The notes beneath the pieces were generated by a model that saw nothing but the letters and a program-made list of their open reading frames with translations, did not search any database and was not told the DNA's origin. This document shows, in pieces, positions 38,390 to 48,969 of a stretch of DNA of 64,000 nucleotides. The position numbers were made by a program, and so were the translations under genes. The stretch is from Tessaracoccus flavescens (lineage in GTDB: Bacteria > Actinomycetota > Actinomycetes > Propionibacteriales > Propionibacteriaceae): positions 620,001-684,000 of the forward strand of contig NZ_CP019607.1 in assembly GCF_001998865.1 (NCBI RefSeq). Reading direction: 5' to 3'. Numbering within the stretch: position 1 is the stretch's first letter; each line of letters opens with the position of its first letter.

Positions 38390-38579
38390 ATGGTCGATCG
38401 CATGGTCGCCGCTGTCGAGCTCGACAAAGAAGCCATGGTCGACGGCGCGGCCATCCCTCGGGTGGTGGGACGGGCGTCTGAAGGTGCCGATGCCGTCCTG
38501 TGGGCTGTGCAGCATCAGCTCCTCCTACGTCACCGGCGTGGCACTTCCCGTCGATGGCGGGCTCGCCGCCGGCCTCTAA
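38390..38579 (+). pseudogene. Short-chain dehydrogenase C-terminal remnant
   Basis: The end SSYVTGVALPVDGGLAAGL is the conserved C-terminus of SDR oxidoreductases (YVTGxxxxVDGG). Upstream, in another frame, AAIPRVVGRASEGADAVLW resembles the usual IPLGRWGxPEEVADAV. Frame is broken and the N-terminal Rossmann part is absent. Probably once co-transcribed behind tetR. Confidence 0.65.
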
Positions 38580-38589
38580 GCCTAAGTCC

Positions 38590-38960
38590 CACTTTGATCG
38601 CGAAGCCGCGTCCGACCCCAGACTGGGACTTGCGGGTCAACCGATCCTCAGACTCGGCCACCTCCAGCCACCGCCACAGCGTCCTCACCGATACCCCAGC
38701 TCGGCCGCCGCCGCCTCGACGCGCCATGTCGGCAACGTCTGCGCGCGGCGCACCGCCAGCAGCGCGGACACCACGCTCGCGCGAGCCTCGCCCGGCACGC
38801 AGCTCGTCTTCACCTTCTCTGAATTTGGCACCCGCCCGCTCCCGTCCCGAGCGCGCAGCGGCCGAGGGACGGCGCGATCACCACACGCCCACAACGACCG
38901 GCCTATACCCGCACTGTCAACTTCGCCAGCCGTGCCAGTGACAACTTCGCAGGGGTTCAC
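38590..38960 (-). pseudogene. Transposase (TniA/Mu-type) N-terminal remnant
   Basis: Minus-strand pieces in two frames read ARASVVSALLAVRRAQTLPT, WRVEAAAAELG and VSVRTLWRWLEVAESEDRLT. Together they form the N-terminal helix-turn-helix found in rve transposases of Tn552-like elements. The catalytic DDE part is missing. It points away from the right end and is opposite in direction to the C-terminal remnant at 31750-31926. Confidence 0.5.
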
Positions 38961-39052
38961 ACCTCGACGACTCTTTACGAGGGATTGCCATGTACGGAAG
39001 ACCCGTACGGTGATATGGGCGGTGAGGGGAGGGCAACTGGAACAATGGGCAC

Positions 39053-39625
39053 ATGCATGTCGGCTACGCGCGCGTCTCGACTCTCGAGCAAGACCTCTCC
39101 GCCCAACGGGAAGCGCTCGAGCGCCTCGGAGTCGAGAGCAAGAACATCTACTTCGACCACGGCCTGACCGGAACTACCCGCGCCCGGCCCGGGCTGCGCG
39201 AAGCGCTGGCCGCGACCCGGGAGGGCGACACCCTGGTGGTGACCAAGCTCGACCGGCTAGCCCGCTCCCTCCCGGACGCGAGGGACATCGCCGACGAGCT
39301 CACCATCAAGGGAGTCGCGCTCAGCCTCGGCGGCAGCGTCTACGACCCCAACGACCCCGTGGGCCGCCTGCTCTTCAACGCGCTCGGCATGGTGGCCGAG
39401 TTCGAGGCGGACCTCATCCGCCTGCGCACCCGCGAGGGCATGGCCATCGCCAGATCCAAGGGCAAGCTCAAGGGCAAGAAGCCCAAGCTCTCGCCCTCTC
39501 AGCGCAAGCACCTCATGACCTTGCATACGGCTGGCGAGCACACCCAGGCAGAGCTCGCCGAGCTGTTCAACGTCTCCCGCACCACCATCTACCGCGAGCT
39601 GCGCCGCACCACGACCACCTCCTGA
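39053..39625 (+). CDS. Serine recombinase (resolvase), second copy type
   Basis: 190 residues. Catalytic serine in HVGYARVSTLEQDLSAQ (Ser at about residue 9), LVVTKLDRLARSLPDARD, NALGMVAEFEADLIRLRTRE and a C-terminal helix-turn-helix (QAELAELFNVSRTTIYREL). It ends 15-60 bases before the repeated CGCCACTGAGC sequences that form the right transposon end. It differs clearly from the recombinase at 33110-33709 and is not a duplicate. Confidence 0.93.
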   Translation: MHVGYARVSTLEQDLSAQREALERLGVESKNIYFDHGLTGTTRARPGLREALAATREGDTLVVTKLDRLARSLPDARDIADELTIKGVALSLGGSVYDPNDPVGRLLFNALGMVAEFEADLIRLRTREGMAIARSKGKLKGKKPKLSPSQRKHLMTLHTAGEHTQAELAELFNVSRTTIYRELRRTTTTS

Positions 39626-39686
39626 CCGCCCATGCCCCCGCCACTGAGCGATCACAGAAGCCCGCCACTGAGCCATCAAATCCACA

Positions 39687-39694
39687 CCACAGGG
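39687..39694. repeat. 8-bp target site duplication, right copy
   Basis: CCACAGGG, identical to 31665-31672, immediately outside the right end of the 8.0-kb transposon. Confidence 0.85.
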
Positions 39695-40890
39695 TCACCT
39701 GTGCGCCACCGTCGCCGTTAGGCACGTAGGCCACGGACACGACGTGCTTCTCCCCCGCCTTCACCGTGCCGGTGCCGGCACGGAAGTCGCGCCAGGTGCC
39801 GCCGGAGTCAGCGGAGTAGCCGTCCTGCAGCGAGCCGTTGTTGAACCGGACGAAGAAGTTGCCGCCCACGCCGATCAGGGTGGCGAGCTCGCGCTGGCTG
39901 CCGGTGGGGTTGAACTCCGCCTCCGCGACGAAGCCTGCCTCGATGTCCTCGTTCGGCATCGGGTTGGTGGCCGGGGTGAAGACCAGCGACTGGGTGGCGC
40001 CGCCGAAGGTAAGCGCCGAGTTGGCGAGCGAGACGCCGTTGTTCAGCGTGACGGTTCCGGCGGCGACCTCGGCGGCCGCGGGGGCGTAGACGCCTCCGGT
40101 GGCCGTGCCGTCGAAGCCGAGCAGGAGCTGATCGACCGCGGCGGGGCTCGGCTGGAGCTCGTAGCCGTCGCCTGCGCCGTCGGTCCCGTTGACCCGGACC
40201 TGGTGCAGCATGCCGACCATGCCGCGGTCGTCGCCCTGGGCGTTGACGTCGTTGCCGAGGCCGAACGCCTTGTTCAGACCGGCGGCCACCGTCGCGGGTG
40301 GGTTCCCGTGACGGCGGGCTGAGCCTCACCATCGACGCTCACGTCCATCACGACCCCGGCGAAGGTGGCGCGGTAGTGCATGGAGAGGGCGTACTTCTCG
40401 TTCAGCGCCGGAAGCGTCGCCTCCTTGTAGTTCTTCACCCAGGCGCCGGTCGCGTTGGTCGAGTAGCCGTAGCGAAGCTTGCCGTCCTGGGCGCGGACGA
40501 AGACGTTTCCTCCGGCGAGAGGTAGGTGGTGAGGGTCGGGTTCGCGGTGGGCGTGAACACCGTCTCCATGACGAAGCTCTGCGACCCGGTCCCGAGGTGG
40601 AGAGCGGCCGCGTCGAAGCGGAGCCCCTGGGTTCCGCCCCCGAGCTTCACCCCCTCGGGAACCTGCTCCTCGGCGCCGCTGATCCGGTGCAACGAGCCCC
40701 GCTGGGCCTCGTCCCCCTGAGTCGTGTACTGGGTGGTGCCCTCGAGCGAGCCCCCGAACGACACGTCCAGCGCATCGGTGGGGCTCGCCTGGGCGGTGAG
40801 GCCGGCTGTTACGCCGGCGGACAGCGCCACGGCCAGCAGGCCGATCATGGCGGCGCGTAACGTGGAGGGACGGTTGGTCAGTTGTCGCAT
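39687..40890 (-). pseudogene. Secreted LamG-domain protein, 5' part of split gene
   Basis: ATG at 40890 opens a Sec signal peptide (TLRAAMIGLLAVALSAGVTA, cleavage near LTAQA). Two concanavalin A-like (LamG) domains follow: QSFVMETVFTPTANPTLTTY with RAQDGKLRYGYSTNATGAWV, and GGVYAPAAAEVAAGTVTLNN with FFVRFNNGSLQDGYSADSGG. Frameshifts occur at about 40515 and 40310. The gene is cut at 39687 inside AQVTLW by the transposon. Its continuation lies at 31440-31672 and adds the beginning of a GH29 fucosidase domain. Confidence 0.8.
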
Positions 40891-41026
40891 GGAACTGCCA
40901 TCGGGATCAGCATTGATCGAGACGACAGTCATCCTATGTCAGCGTTAACATTCTATCCGCGCGACAGAACAGGCGCGCACAGAGCGTGAGCGCTTACGCG
41001 GCCGGCCGAAGAATCAGGGCATGCGG

Positions 41027-41056
41027 AAGGGCCGCGTGGAGATCCACGCGGCCCTT
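41027..41056 (-). terminator. Intrinsic terminator after tuf
   Basis: A 14-bp perfect stem (AAGGGCCGCGTGGA with TCCACGCGGCCCTT) starts 24 bases past the tuf stop on the minus strand. It ends the rpsL-rpsG-fusA-tuf transcript, so the distant S10 operon cannot be read through from tuf. Confidence 0.85.
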
Positions 41057-41079
41057 CGACGACTCAGTGAGTCAGGAGA

Positions 41080-42279
<1,200 letters not shown>

Positions 42280-42475
42280 GAGGGCTCCTTCTTGAATTTC
42301 GCCACACGGGTGCGTGGCGTACGAACATTCCTCTATGAGGGTCGGCAACCGAGCATACCGCCCGGTGCCATACCTTTCCAATCGTAGCGATGCGGCCCCT
42401 CGACACCAAACCGAGGGGGCTCCTCTCCCCTGCAGGCATACACGAGGCGCGGCATCGCCGTCCGGGACATGCGAG

Positions 42476-42509
42476 ACGGCCGGCCGGGAGTCTCCTCCCG
42501 ACCGGCCGT
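42476..42509 (-). other. fusA-tuf intergenic hairpin
   Basis: A long GC stem (ACGGCCGG / CCGGCCGT with inner CGGGAG/CTCCCG) lies 26 bases after the fusA stop and about 200 bases before tuf. No T-run follows on the minus strand. It may act as an attenuator or mRNA processing or stability element. tuf probably also has its own promoter in the remaining 195 bases. Confidence 0.5.
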
Positions 42510-42534
42510 ACTCAGGCTGCGTGTGTCCTCAGAC

Positions 42535-44616
42535 TCACTCGCCCTTCGCCTTGGCGATGATCTCCTCGGCGATGTTGCGCGGGGTCTCGGCGTAGGAGTC
42601 GAACTCCATGGAGTACGACGCCTGGCCCGAGGTCTTCGACCGCAGGTCGCCCACGTAGCCGAACATCTCCGACAGCGGCACGAGCGCGTTCACGACGCGG
42701 TTGCCGTGCTGCTCGTCCATCGAACGGACCTGTCCACGACGCGAGTTGAGGTCGCCGATGACGGTGCCGAGGTAGTCCTCGGGCGTGGTCACCTCGACGG
42801 CCATCATCGGCTCGAGGATGGCCGGGTCGGCCTTGCGAGCGGCCTCCTTGAAGGCCTGCGCACCTGCGAGCTTGAACGCCAGCTCCGAGGAGTCGACGTC
42901 GTGGTAGGCGCCGTCGGTCAGGGTGGCGCGGATGTTGTCGACCGGGTAGCCGGCGAGCACACCGAACTGCATGGCCTCCTTGATGCCCTGGTCCACCGCG
43001 GGAATGTACTCGCGGGGAACGCGGCCACCGGTGACGGCGTTGACGAACTCGTAGCCCGAGCCCGGCTCGGTCGGCTCCAGGTCGATGATGACGCGGGCGA
43101 ACTGACCCGAACCACCGGTCTGCTTCTTGTGCGTGTACTCGATCTTCTCCACCTTGCGGCGGAGCGTCTCGCGGTACGCGACCTGCGGCTTACCGATGTT
43201 GGCCTCGACCTTGAACTCGCGGCGCATGCGGTCGATCAGCACGTCGAGGTGCAGCTCGCCCATGCCGGCGATGATGGTCTGGCCGGTCTCCTCGTCCGTG
43301 TGGACGCGGAAGGTCGGGTCCTCCTCCGCCAGGCGCTGGATCGCGTTGGACAGCTTCTCCTGGTCGGACTTGGTCTTCGGCTCGATGGCCTGCTCGATGA
43401 CCGGGTTCGGGAAGGTCATCGACTCGAGCACGATCGGGTTGTTCGGATCGCAGAGGGTCTCACCGGTGGTGGTGTCCTTCAGGCCCATCACTGCGCAGAT
43501 CATGCCTGCACCGATCTGGTCGATCTCCTCACGCTTGTTGGCGTGCATCTGGTAGATCTTGCCAATGCGCTCCTTGCGACCCTTTGTCGAGTTGAGCACC
43601 TGCGAACCGGCGGTCAGGATGCCGGAGTAGACGCGCACGAAGGTCAGCTTGCCCAGGTGCGGATCAGCGGCGACCTTGAACGCCAGGATCGACAGCGGCT
43701 CGTCATCGGAAGGCTTGCGCTCGAGGACGACGGACTCGTCGCCCGGCTTGAAGCCCTTGATGGCAGGCACGTCGAGCGGCGAGGGCAGGTAGTCGACGAC
43801 CGCGTCGAGCAGGGGCTGGACGCCCTTGTTCTTGAACGAGGTGCCGCACACGACCGCGGTGAAGGTGTTCGTGATGACACCCTTGCGGATCGCTGCCTTG
43901 ATCTGCTCCACCGAGGGCTCTTCGCCCTCGAGGTACATCTCCATGATCTCGTCGTCGACGTCGGCGCAACGCTCGATCAGCGTGGCGTGGGCCTCTTCGG
44001 CGCGGGCCTTGAGATCGGCCGGGATCTCCTCGATCTCGTAGTCCTCACCCATGACGGTCTCGCCGCGCCAGGTGAGGGCACGCATCTGCACGAGGTCGAC
44101 GACACCGAGGAAGTCACCCTCAGCGCCGATCGGCAGCTGCAGGAGGACCGGATCGGTGTTGAGGCGCTCGCGGATGGTCTTGACGACGTGGTCGAACGAC
44201 GCACCGGTGCGGTCAAGCTTGTTGACGTAGCAGATGCGCGGGACGCCGTACTTGGTGGCCTGGCGCCACACGGTCATCGACTGCGGCTCAACGCCTGCGA
44301 CACCGTCGAAGACGGCGACGGCGCCGTCGAGGACGCGGAGCGAACGCTCCACCTCGACGGTGAAGTCGACGTGCCCGGGGGTGTCGATAATGTTGATCAG
44401 GTAGTTGTGCCAGAAACAGGTGGTGGCAGCAGAGGTGATCGTGATGCCACGCTCCTGCTCCTGCTCCATCCAGTCCATGGTCGCCGCACCGTCGTGGGTC
44501 TCACCGATCTTGTGGTTCTTACCGGTGTAGAACAGGATGCGCTCGGTGGTGGTGGTCTTGCCGGCATCGATGTGAGCCATGATGCCGATGTTGCGAACCT
44601 TATTCAGGTCGGTCAC
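42535..44616 (-). CDS. fusA: Elongation factor G
   Basis: 693 residues. Translocase GTPase: P-loop [49 protein letters not shown]; domain [22 protein letters not shown] and [17 protein letters not shown]. Starts [13 protein letters not shown] at 44616. Located 72 bases after rpsG in the str operon. No frameshift in 2.1 kb. Confidence 0.98.
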   Translation of the reverse strand: MTDLNKVRNIGIMAHIDAGKTTTTERILFYTGKNHKIGETHDGAATMDWMEQEQERGITITSAATTCFWHNYLINIIDTPGHVDFTVEVERSLRVLDGAVAVFDGVAGVEPQSMTVWRQATKYGVPRICYVNKLDRTGASFDHVVKTIRERLNTDPVLLQLPIGAEGDFLGVVDLVQMRALTWRGETVMGEDYEIEEIPADLKARAEEAHATLIERCADVDDEIMEMYLEGEEPSVEQIKAAIRKGVITNTFTAVVCGTSFKNKGVQPLLDAVVDYLPSPLDVPAIKGFKPGDESVVLERKPSDDEPLSILAFKVAADPHLGKLTFVRVYSGILTAGSQVLNSTKGRKERIGKIYQMHANKREEIDQIGAGMICAVMGLKDTTTGETLCDPNNPIVLESMTFPNPVIEQAIEPKTKSDQEKLSNAIQRLAEEDPTFRVHTDEETGQTIIAGMGELHLDVLIDRMRREFKVEANIGKPQVAYRETLRRKVEKIEYTHKKQTGGSGQFARVIIDLEPTEPGSGYEFVNAVTGGRVPREYIPAVDQGIKEAMQFGVLAGYPVDNIRATLTDGAYHDVDSSELAFKLAGAQAFKEAARKADPAILEPMMAVEVTTPEDYLGTVIGDLNSRRGQVRSMDEQHGNRVVNALVPLSEMFGYVGDLRSKTSGQASYSMEFDSYAETPRNIAEEIIAKAKGE

Positions 44617-44688
44617 AGTGCATTCCTTCTTATGAAGTCTTCAAAAAACGCGAGAGCGCCCCCGGCCTCACGGCGCGGGGGCAGGAAC

Positions 44689-45159
44689 TCACCAGCGGTA
44701 GTGCGCGAAGGCGCGGTTGGCCTCAGCCATCTTGTGCGTGTCTTCACGACGCTTCACGGAAGCACCAAGACCGTTCGACGCGTCGAGAATCTCGTTCATG
44801 AGACGCTCGGTCATCGTCTTCTCGCGACGGGCGCGGGAGAAGGAGACGAGCCAACGCATGGCCAGGGTGTTCTGGCGGGCCGGCTTGACCTCGATCGGCA
44901 CCTGGTAGGTGGCGCCACCGACGCGGCGGGACTTGACCTCGATGGAGGGCTTGACGTTGTCGAGCGCCTTCTTCAGCGTCTGCACCGGATCGACACCGGT
45001 CTTGGCGCGGGTGCCCTCGAGGGCGTTGTAGACGATCGACTGCGCGACGGTCTTCTTGCCGTCGAGCAGGATCTTGCTGACGAGCTGCGTGACGACCGGC
45101 GAACCGTAGACCGGATCGGCGACGACGGGACGCTTCGGGGCGGGACCCTTGCGAGGCAT
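44689..45159 (-). CDS. rpsG: 30S ribosomal protein S7
   Basis: 156 residues, standard length. [20 protein letters not shown] at the N-terminus and the rRNA-binding block [20 protein letters not shown]; end [15 protein letters not shown]. It nucleates assembly of the 30S head. The ATG shares one base with the rpsL stop (TAATG). Confidence 0.98.
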   Translation of the reverse strand: MPRKGPAPKRPVVADPVYGSPVVTQLVSKILLDGKKTVAQSIVYNALEGTRAKTGVDPVQTLKKALDNVKPSIEVKSRRVGGATYQVPIEVKPARQNTLAMRWLVSFSRARREKTMTERLMNEILDASNGLGASVKRREDTHKMAEANRAFAHYRW

Positions 45160-45530
45160 TACTTCTCCTTCTTCGCGCCGTAGCGGCTGCGAGCCTGCTT
45201 GCGGCCCTTGACACCCTGGGTGTCAAGCGCGCCGCGGATGATCTTGTAGCGCACGCCGGGGAGGTCCTTCACACGACCGCCGCGGACGAGCACCATCGAG
45301 TGCTCCTGCAGGTTGTGGCCGACACCCGGGATGTAGGCGGTGACTTCGATGCCGGAGCTCAGACGCACACGCGCAACCTTGCGGAGCGCGGAGTTCGGCT
45401 TCTTCGGCGTGGTGGTGTACACACGCGTGCACACGCCGCGGCGCTGAGGGGAACCCTTCAGAGCCGGGGTCTTGTTCTTCGAGACCTTGTCTGTGCGGCC
45501 CTTGCGGACCAGCTGCTGAATAGTTGGCAC
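45159..45530 (-). CDS. rpsL: 30S ribosomal protein S12
   Basis: 123 residues from a GTG start at 45530. Decoding-centre protein. The streptomycin-relevant segments are wild type: [17 protein letters not shown] (Lys in PKKPNS) and [12 protein letters not shown]. It is the first gene of the str operon. The frame continues further upstream but that part is not family-like. Confidence 0.98.
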   Translation of the reverse strand: MPTIQQLVRKGRTDKVSKNKTPALKGSPQRRGVCTRVYTTTPKKPNSALRKVARVRLSSGIEVTAYIPGVGHNLQEHSMVLVRGGRVKDLPGVRYKIIRGALDTQGVKGRKQARSRYGAKKEK

Positions 45531-45794
45531 CTGTTTGGTATCACTTTCGTCTTGGTGGACTGTACGTTTGTCTTCCCTGGCCGCAGCTTCGCAGGCCGTG
45601 TTCAGGACACCTTTCTGACCACGACGCAGTTCCACTGCCGTGCGGACTCAGCACGTCCACGCTCTCGACTGCAACGGTTGAGAGCGATCCACCATGCCAG
45701 GGCACGCACAAATGGGCCCGAGCAACCGGGCACCGCCCGACAAGGTTACTCCACGGGGTGTGGAGAATCAAAAGCGCGACGACACTCATACATA
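45531..45794 (-). promoter_or_regulatory. str operon promoter region
   Basis: Non-coding stretch between rpsL and the IS element. It must hold the str operon promoter and 5'-UTR. A short inverted repeat (CTCCAC / GTGGAG, 45749-45765) is visible. No firm -10/-35 could be placed. The IS left end begins 264 bases upstream of rpsL, so insertion may have replaced distal promoter elements. Confidence 0.4.
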
Positions 45795-47200
45795 GTCCCC
45801 GCGAACGAAGGGGCCGTACCTCACATACTTTTCCCCGGGAAACAGTGACCGGCCACGATGGGGTGTGGAGGTTGGAGAGAAGCTGTCGATGGCAGCCCGA
45901 GTCGAGATCACGAAGAAGTACGCCAAGGCCTATGCCGCGGCCCCGAAGAAGGGCAAGTCCCAGATCCTCGACCACGTGGTCGAGATCACCGGCTGGAACC
46001 GTGACCATGCCCGCCAGCAGTTGGTGGCCCGGTTGAAACAGGCCCCGGGACGGGCCACCGCGACGGTCGCGGTGATCGATCGGCGCAAGACCAAGGCGTG
46101 TAAGTACTCCTACGACGCCAGGCTGATCCTGCAGCGGGTATGGGCGGCCTCGGGGGGCAGCTGCGGGCAGTACCTCGCCGCATCCATGAGCGATCTGATC
46201 GATGCGATGGAAGCCGAAGGCGAACTGGTGCCTAGCCAGGACCGTTACAGCGCCGAGGTCAGGGCCGAGCTGGAATCGATGTCGGCGGCCACGATCGACC
46301 GGTACCTCGCACCGGCGCGGGCGAAGGACCCGATCCGAGGAAAGACCGCCACCAAGCCCGGCAGCCTGCTACGAAACTCGATCACCGTGCGTAAAGCCGG
46401 TGACGAGGTCGAAGCCGAACCCGGGTTCTTCGAAGTCGACACCGTGGCCCACTGCGGCCCCACGCTGAAGGGCGAGTTCGCCCGCAGCGTGAACTTCACC
46501 GACATGCACACCGGCTGGAGCTTCACCTACTCCATCCGCAACAACGCCCACCTCCACATCCGGACCGCGTTCGACCACTTCATCGCCCAGGTCCCGTTCG
46601 CGGTCACCGGGATCGATTGTGACAACGGCTCGGAGTTCATCAACCACGACCTGATCGGCTGGGCCGGCCAACGAGAGGTGTTCTTCACCCGGTCGCGGCC
46701 TTACAAGAAAAACGATCAAGCCACCATCGAATCGAAGAACAACCACCTCGTGCGCCGCTACGGCTTCTACCACCGCTACGACACCGCCACCGAACTCGCG
46801 TTACTCAACCAGCTATGGCCGCTGGTCAACGACCGGCTCAACTTCTTCACCCCCACGAAGAAACCCGAAGGCTGGGCCACCGACACCGTAGGGCGCCGCA
46901 AACGCCTCTACGACAAGCCACGCTCCCCCTACCAGAGGCTCCTGGCCGCCGGGGTCCTCAACCCCGCCCAGGAAACAGAACTAGCCGCCTACAAGGCCAC
47001 CCTCAAACCCGTCGCAATGCAACGACGCATCACCGAGATCCAACAGGAGCTCACCCGACTCGCAGGCCGAAAGACAGCCCGTCTCGAACAACACATCGCA
47101 TGGAAGGCACCCGACCCCGCCGGCCTCAAAACCCGGGCCAGCTAACCCTTGTTTTCGCGGGGAAAAATATCTGAGGTAAGGCCTACCATTTCGCGGGGAC
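45795..47200. mobile_element. IS element with rve-type transposase
   Basis: A 1406-bp element. Long imperfect inverted repeats: left begins GTCCCCGCGAACGAAGGGGC, right (complement) begins GTCCCCGCGAAATGGTAGGC. Both continue with TACCTCA-ATA and TTCCCCG-GAAA blocks, giving about 50 bp of interrupted match. It contains one transposase gene. No flanking target duplication was found. It lies between the str operon and the LTD-protein gene. Confidence 0.8.
45889..47145 (+). CDS. IS transposase, integrase catalytic (DDE) type
   Basis: 418 residues. N-terminal helix-turn-helix region (KKGKSQILDHVVEITGWNRD), then an rve domain with Asp in GFFEVDTVAHCG, Asp in GIDCDNGSEFINH and Glu in DQATIESKNNHLVRR. 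ATG at 45889 is preferred over GTG at 45865 because GGAGAG precedes it. A distant relative (same N-terminal motif VTGWHRDHAR) lies at the right edge of the window. It looks intact. Confidence 0.9.
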   Translation: MAARVEITKKYAKAYAAAPKKGKSQILDHVVEITGWNRDHARQQLVARLKQAPGRATATVAVIDRRKTKACKYSYDARLILQRVWAASGGSCGQYLAASMSDLIDAMEAEGELVPSQDRYSAEVRAELESMSAATIDRYLAPARAKDPIRGKTATKPGSLLRNSITVRKAGDEVEAEPGFFEVDTVAHCGPTLKGEFARSVNFTDMHTGWSFTYSIRNNAHLHIRTAFDHFIAQVPFAVTGIDCDNGSEFINHDLIGWAGQREVFFTRSRPYKKNDQATIESKNNHLVRRYGFYHRYDTATELALLNQLWPLVNDRLNFFTPTKKPEGWATDTVGRRKRLYDKPRSPYQRLLAAGVLNPAQETELAAYKATLKPVAMQRRITEIQQELTRLAGRKTARLEQHIAWKAPDPAGLKTRAS

Positions 47201-47261
47201 TTGACAGTGAGGTACCACGAAGCGGCCAGCGTCGTCTTCGCCTGACAGGGGCGGACACAAA

Positions 47262-47294
47262 ACGGGTCGCGCGAGGGGTTCCCGTGCGACCCGT
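47262..47294 (-). terminator. Intrinsic terminator after the LTD-protein gene
   Basis: 9-bp stem (ACGGGTCGC / GCGACCCGT) followed by TTTT on the minus strand, 12 bases past the stop at 47306. It marks the original 3' end of the lamin-tail-domain gene and shows that the IS element at 45795-47200 inserted downstream of the gene. Confidence 0.75.
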
Positions 47295-47305
47295 GTGTCG
47301 AAGGC

Positions 47306-47850
47306 TCAGCGACCGGTGGACGGGAGTCCGGGCCGCCTGCCCGGCGCCGACGAAGTGGCCGACGGCATCGGGGAGGGCGAGGCGGTCGCCGTCGGCCGGG
47401 GTGCGGCTGACGGGGACGCGCTGGGTGCGGGGCTCGGGGACGCGCTCGGTGTCGGCGTCGGGATCGGGCTGGCGACGGGGCTGCAGTCGAGTGCGCCGCG
47501 ACGCAGGGCGCCTGGACGCGCACCGTCGGTGAACCACCACGCGGACCGCTCCCCCGCCACGCACAGCGTGGAGGCGGCGAAGCCCTCGTTGTTGGTGTCG
47601 GGGAGGCCAGCTGGCCGGTCGATCAGCCGCACCGTCGGCTCGTTGGTGCCGTCGAAGGTGATCTGGGCTCCGGTGCCGGAACAGCCGTCGTCGCACATCG
47701 CCCACAGCACGCCGAGGGTCTCGTCGTAGTCGAGCGCCATGACGCCGCCGAGGCCGGGCAGGACCGAGCCCACCTGGTCGAGGCGGCCGTCACTGTTCAG
47801 GGCGTAGGCGTAGACGCCTCCGTTGTCCTCGACGGGACTGCCGAAGGTTT
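47306..47850 (-). pseudogene. LTD/beta-propeller secreted protein, 3' part
   Basis: C-terminal part of the protein starting at 53689. It reads FGSPVEDNGGVYAYALNSDG, LGGVMALDYDETLGVLWAMC, ASTLCVAGERSAWWFTDGAR (end of a beta-propeller-like domain), then a 45-residue Pro/Ala/Ser/Thr linker and the end RRPGLPSTGR. LPSTG is a sortase-type motif, but the following hydrophobic helix and positive tail are absent: the stop comes one residue later. The gene is interrupted upstream by a nested IS3 / Tn554-like insertion of about 4.4 kb. Confidence 0.8.
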
Positions 47851-47908
47851 GGTTGACTCCAAGACCGCATGATTCCTGAGAGGGCGTCGTGCTGAAAGGA
47901 TGGCAACC

Positions 47909-48202
47909 ATGCCGAAGATCACCTACACCGACGAGTTCAAGCGCGACGCGGTCGCGTTGGTCGAGTCGGGTATCCCGCAAAAGCAGGTCGTCAAGGACCT
48001 CGGAGTGGCGAAAACCACGCTGCAGGCGTGGCTCCGTGACGCGAGGTTCAAGTCCCATGGGATGACCCCGACCACCGGTCCAGAGGCGCGCAAGGACATG
48101 TCGCAGGCACTGCGTCGGATCCGGGAGTTGGAGATGGAAAACGAGGTCCTACGGCGCGCGGCGGCGTATCTGTCGCAGGCTCACATCACGCCCCCAAAAT
48201 GA
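47909..48202 (+). CDS. IS3-family transposase OrfA
   Basis: 97 residues. Helix-turn-helix (YTDEFKRDAVALVESGIPQK, DLGVAKTTLQAWLRD) and a C-terminal leucine-zipper helix (ALRRIRELEMENEVLRRAAA) as in IS3 OrfA proteins. ATG at 47909 has AAAGG 9 bases upstream; ATG at 47900 is possible. Its stop overlaps the orfB ATG (ATGA) next to an AAAA run, where -1 frameshifting could make the OrfAB fusion. Confidence 0.92.
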   Translation: MPKITYTDEFKRDAVALVESGIPQKQVVKDLGVAKTTLQAWLRDARFKSHGMTPTTGPEARKDMSQALRRIRELEMENEVLRRAAAYLSQAHITPPK

Positions 48203-48870
48203 TCTATCCGCTCGTGAAGGAGATGGCCGCGGTCGGTGCCCGGGTGAGGGTGCCGGTGGCGGTCGCGTGCCGGATACTGGGATTCTCCAAACAGGGCTAC
48301 TACAAGTGGCTCAAGCAACCGGTGTCAGCCCGTGAGGCCGAGGAGCAAGAGCTCATCTCGGTGCTGCATCAGCTTCACAACGACGACCCGGAGGGCGGCT
48401 ACCGGGTGCTGGCAGACGACCTCGCTGAGTTGGGCTACGAGTTGTCCGAGCGCAGAGTGTGGCGGTTGTGCCGGGTCGCCGGGATCCAGTCGGTGTTCGC
48501 CAGGCGTAAGACTCGCTACAAGAAGGCCGGCGCGCCGGTTCACGATGACCTGGTCAACAGGCAGTTCAGCGCTGACGGGCCTAACCAGGTGTGGCTGACC
48601 GATATCACCGAGCACCGCACCCGCGAGGGCAAGGTGTATCTGTGTGCGATCAAGGACGTGTTCTCCAACCGGATCGTGGGCTACTCGATCGATTCACGGA
48701 TGAAGGCCCGGATCGCCGTCAACGCGCTCGAGATGGCAGTGGCCCACCGAGGCCGGCCCACCGGGGTGATCGTCCATTCCGATAGAGGGTCCCAATTCCG
48801 GTCGCGCCGCTTCCGCAAGGCGCTGAAGCGCCACAGGCTACGTGGCTCGATGGGCAGGGTCGGGGCATGC
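48199..48870 (+). pseudogene. IS3-family transposase OrfB, N-terminal part (interrupted)
   Basis: Encodes the start of the catalytic protein: CRILGFSKQGYYKWLKQP, YRVLADDLAELGYELSERRV, then the rve domain with the first Asp in QVWLTDITEHRT and the second in IVHSDRGSQFRS. The frame is interrupted after LRGSMGRVGA by the Tn554-like element; the catalytic glutamate is in the piece at 52003-52217. Confidence 0.9.
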
Positions 48871-48969
48871 CTGTTAACCGGCTAATCGGGGCGTTGGGGG
48901 TAGTCAAGGGCGCGGTGATGCGGTCAGGCATGCTGGATTTGGTGAGCGGTTTGGCGTAGGCATGGGGGT

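Larger units (their letters stand above)
31673..39686. mobile_element. 8.0-kb transposon carrying a sugar ABC transporter
   Basis: The ends are TGTG and CACA. A 13-base block TGGCGGGCTTCTG lies exactly 19 bases inside each tip in inverted orientation (31692-31704; 39655-39667), followed further in by CTGAGTGGC / CTCAGTGGC. It is flanked by the 8-bp duplication CCACAGGG. It holds, left to right: a transposase 3' remnant, a TniB-like ATPase, an unknown gene, a serine recombinase, a LacI remnant, two permeases, a solute-binding protein, a TetR regulator, an SDR remnant, a transposase 5' remnant and a second serine recombinase. No intact transposase remains. Confidence 0.8.

Noticed and set aside
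45865..45888. GTG at 45865 as start of the IS transposase
   Set aside because: The downstream ATG at 45889 has a GGAGAG ribosome binding site at a usable distance and fits the family N-terminus.
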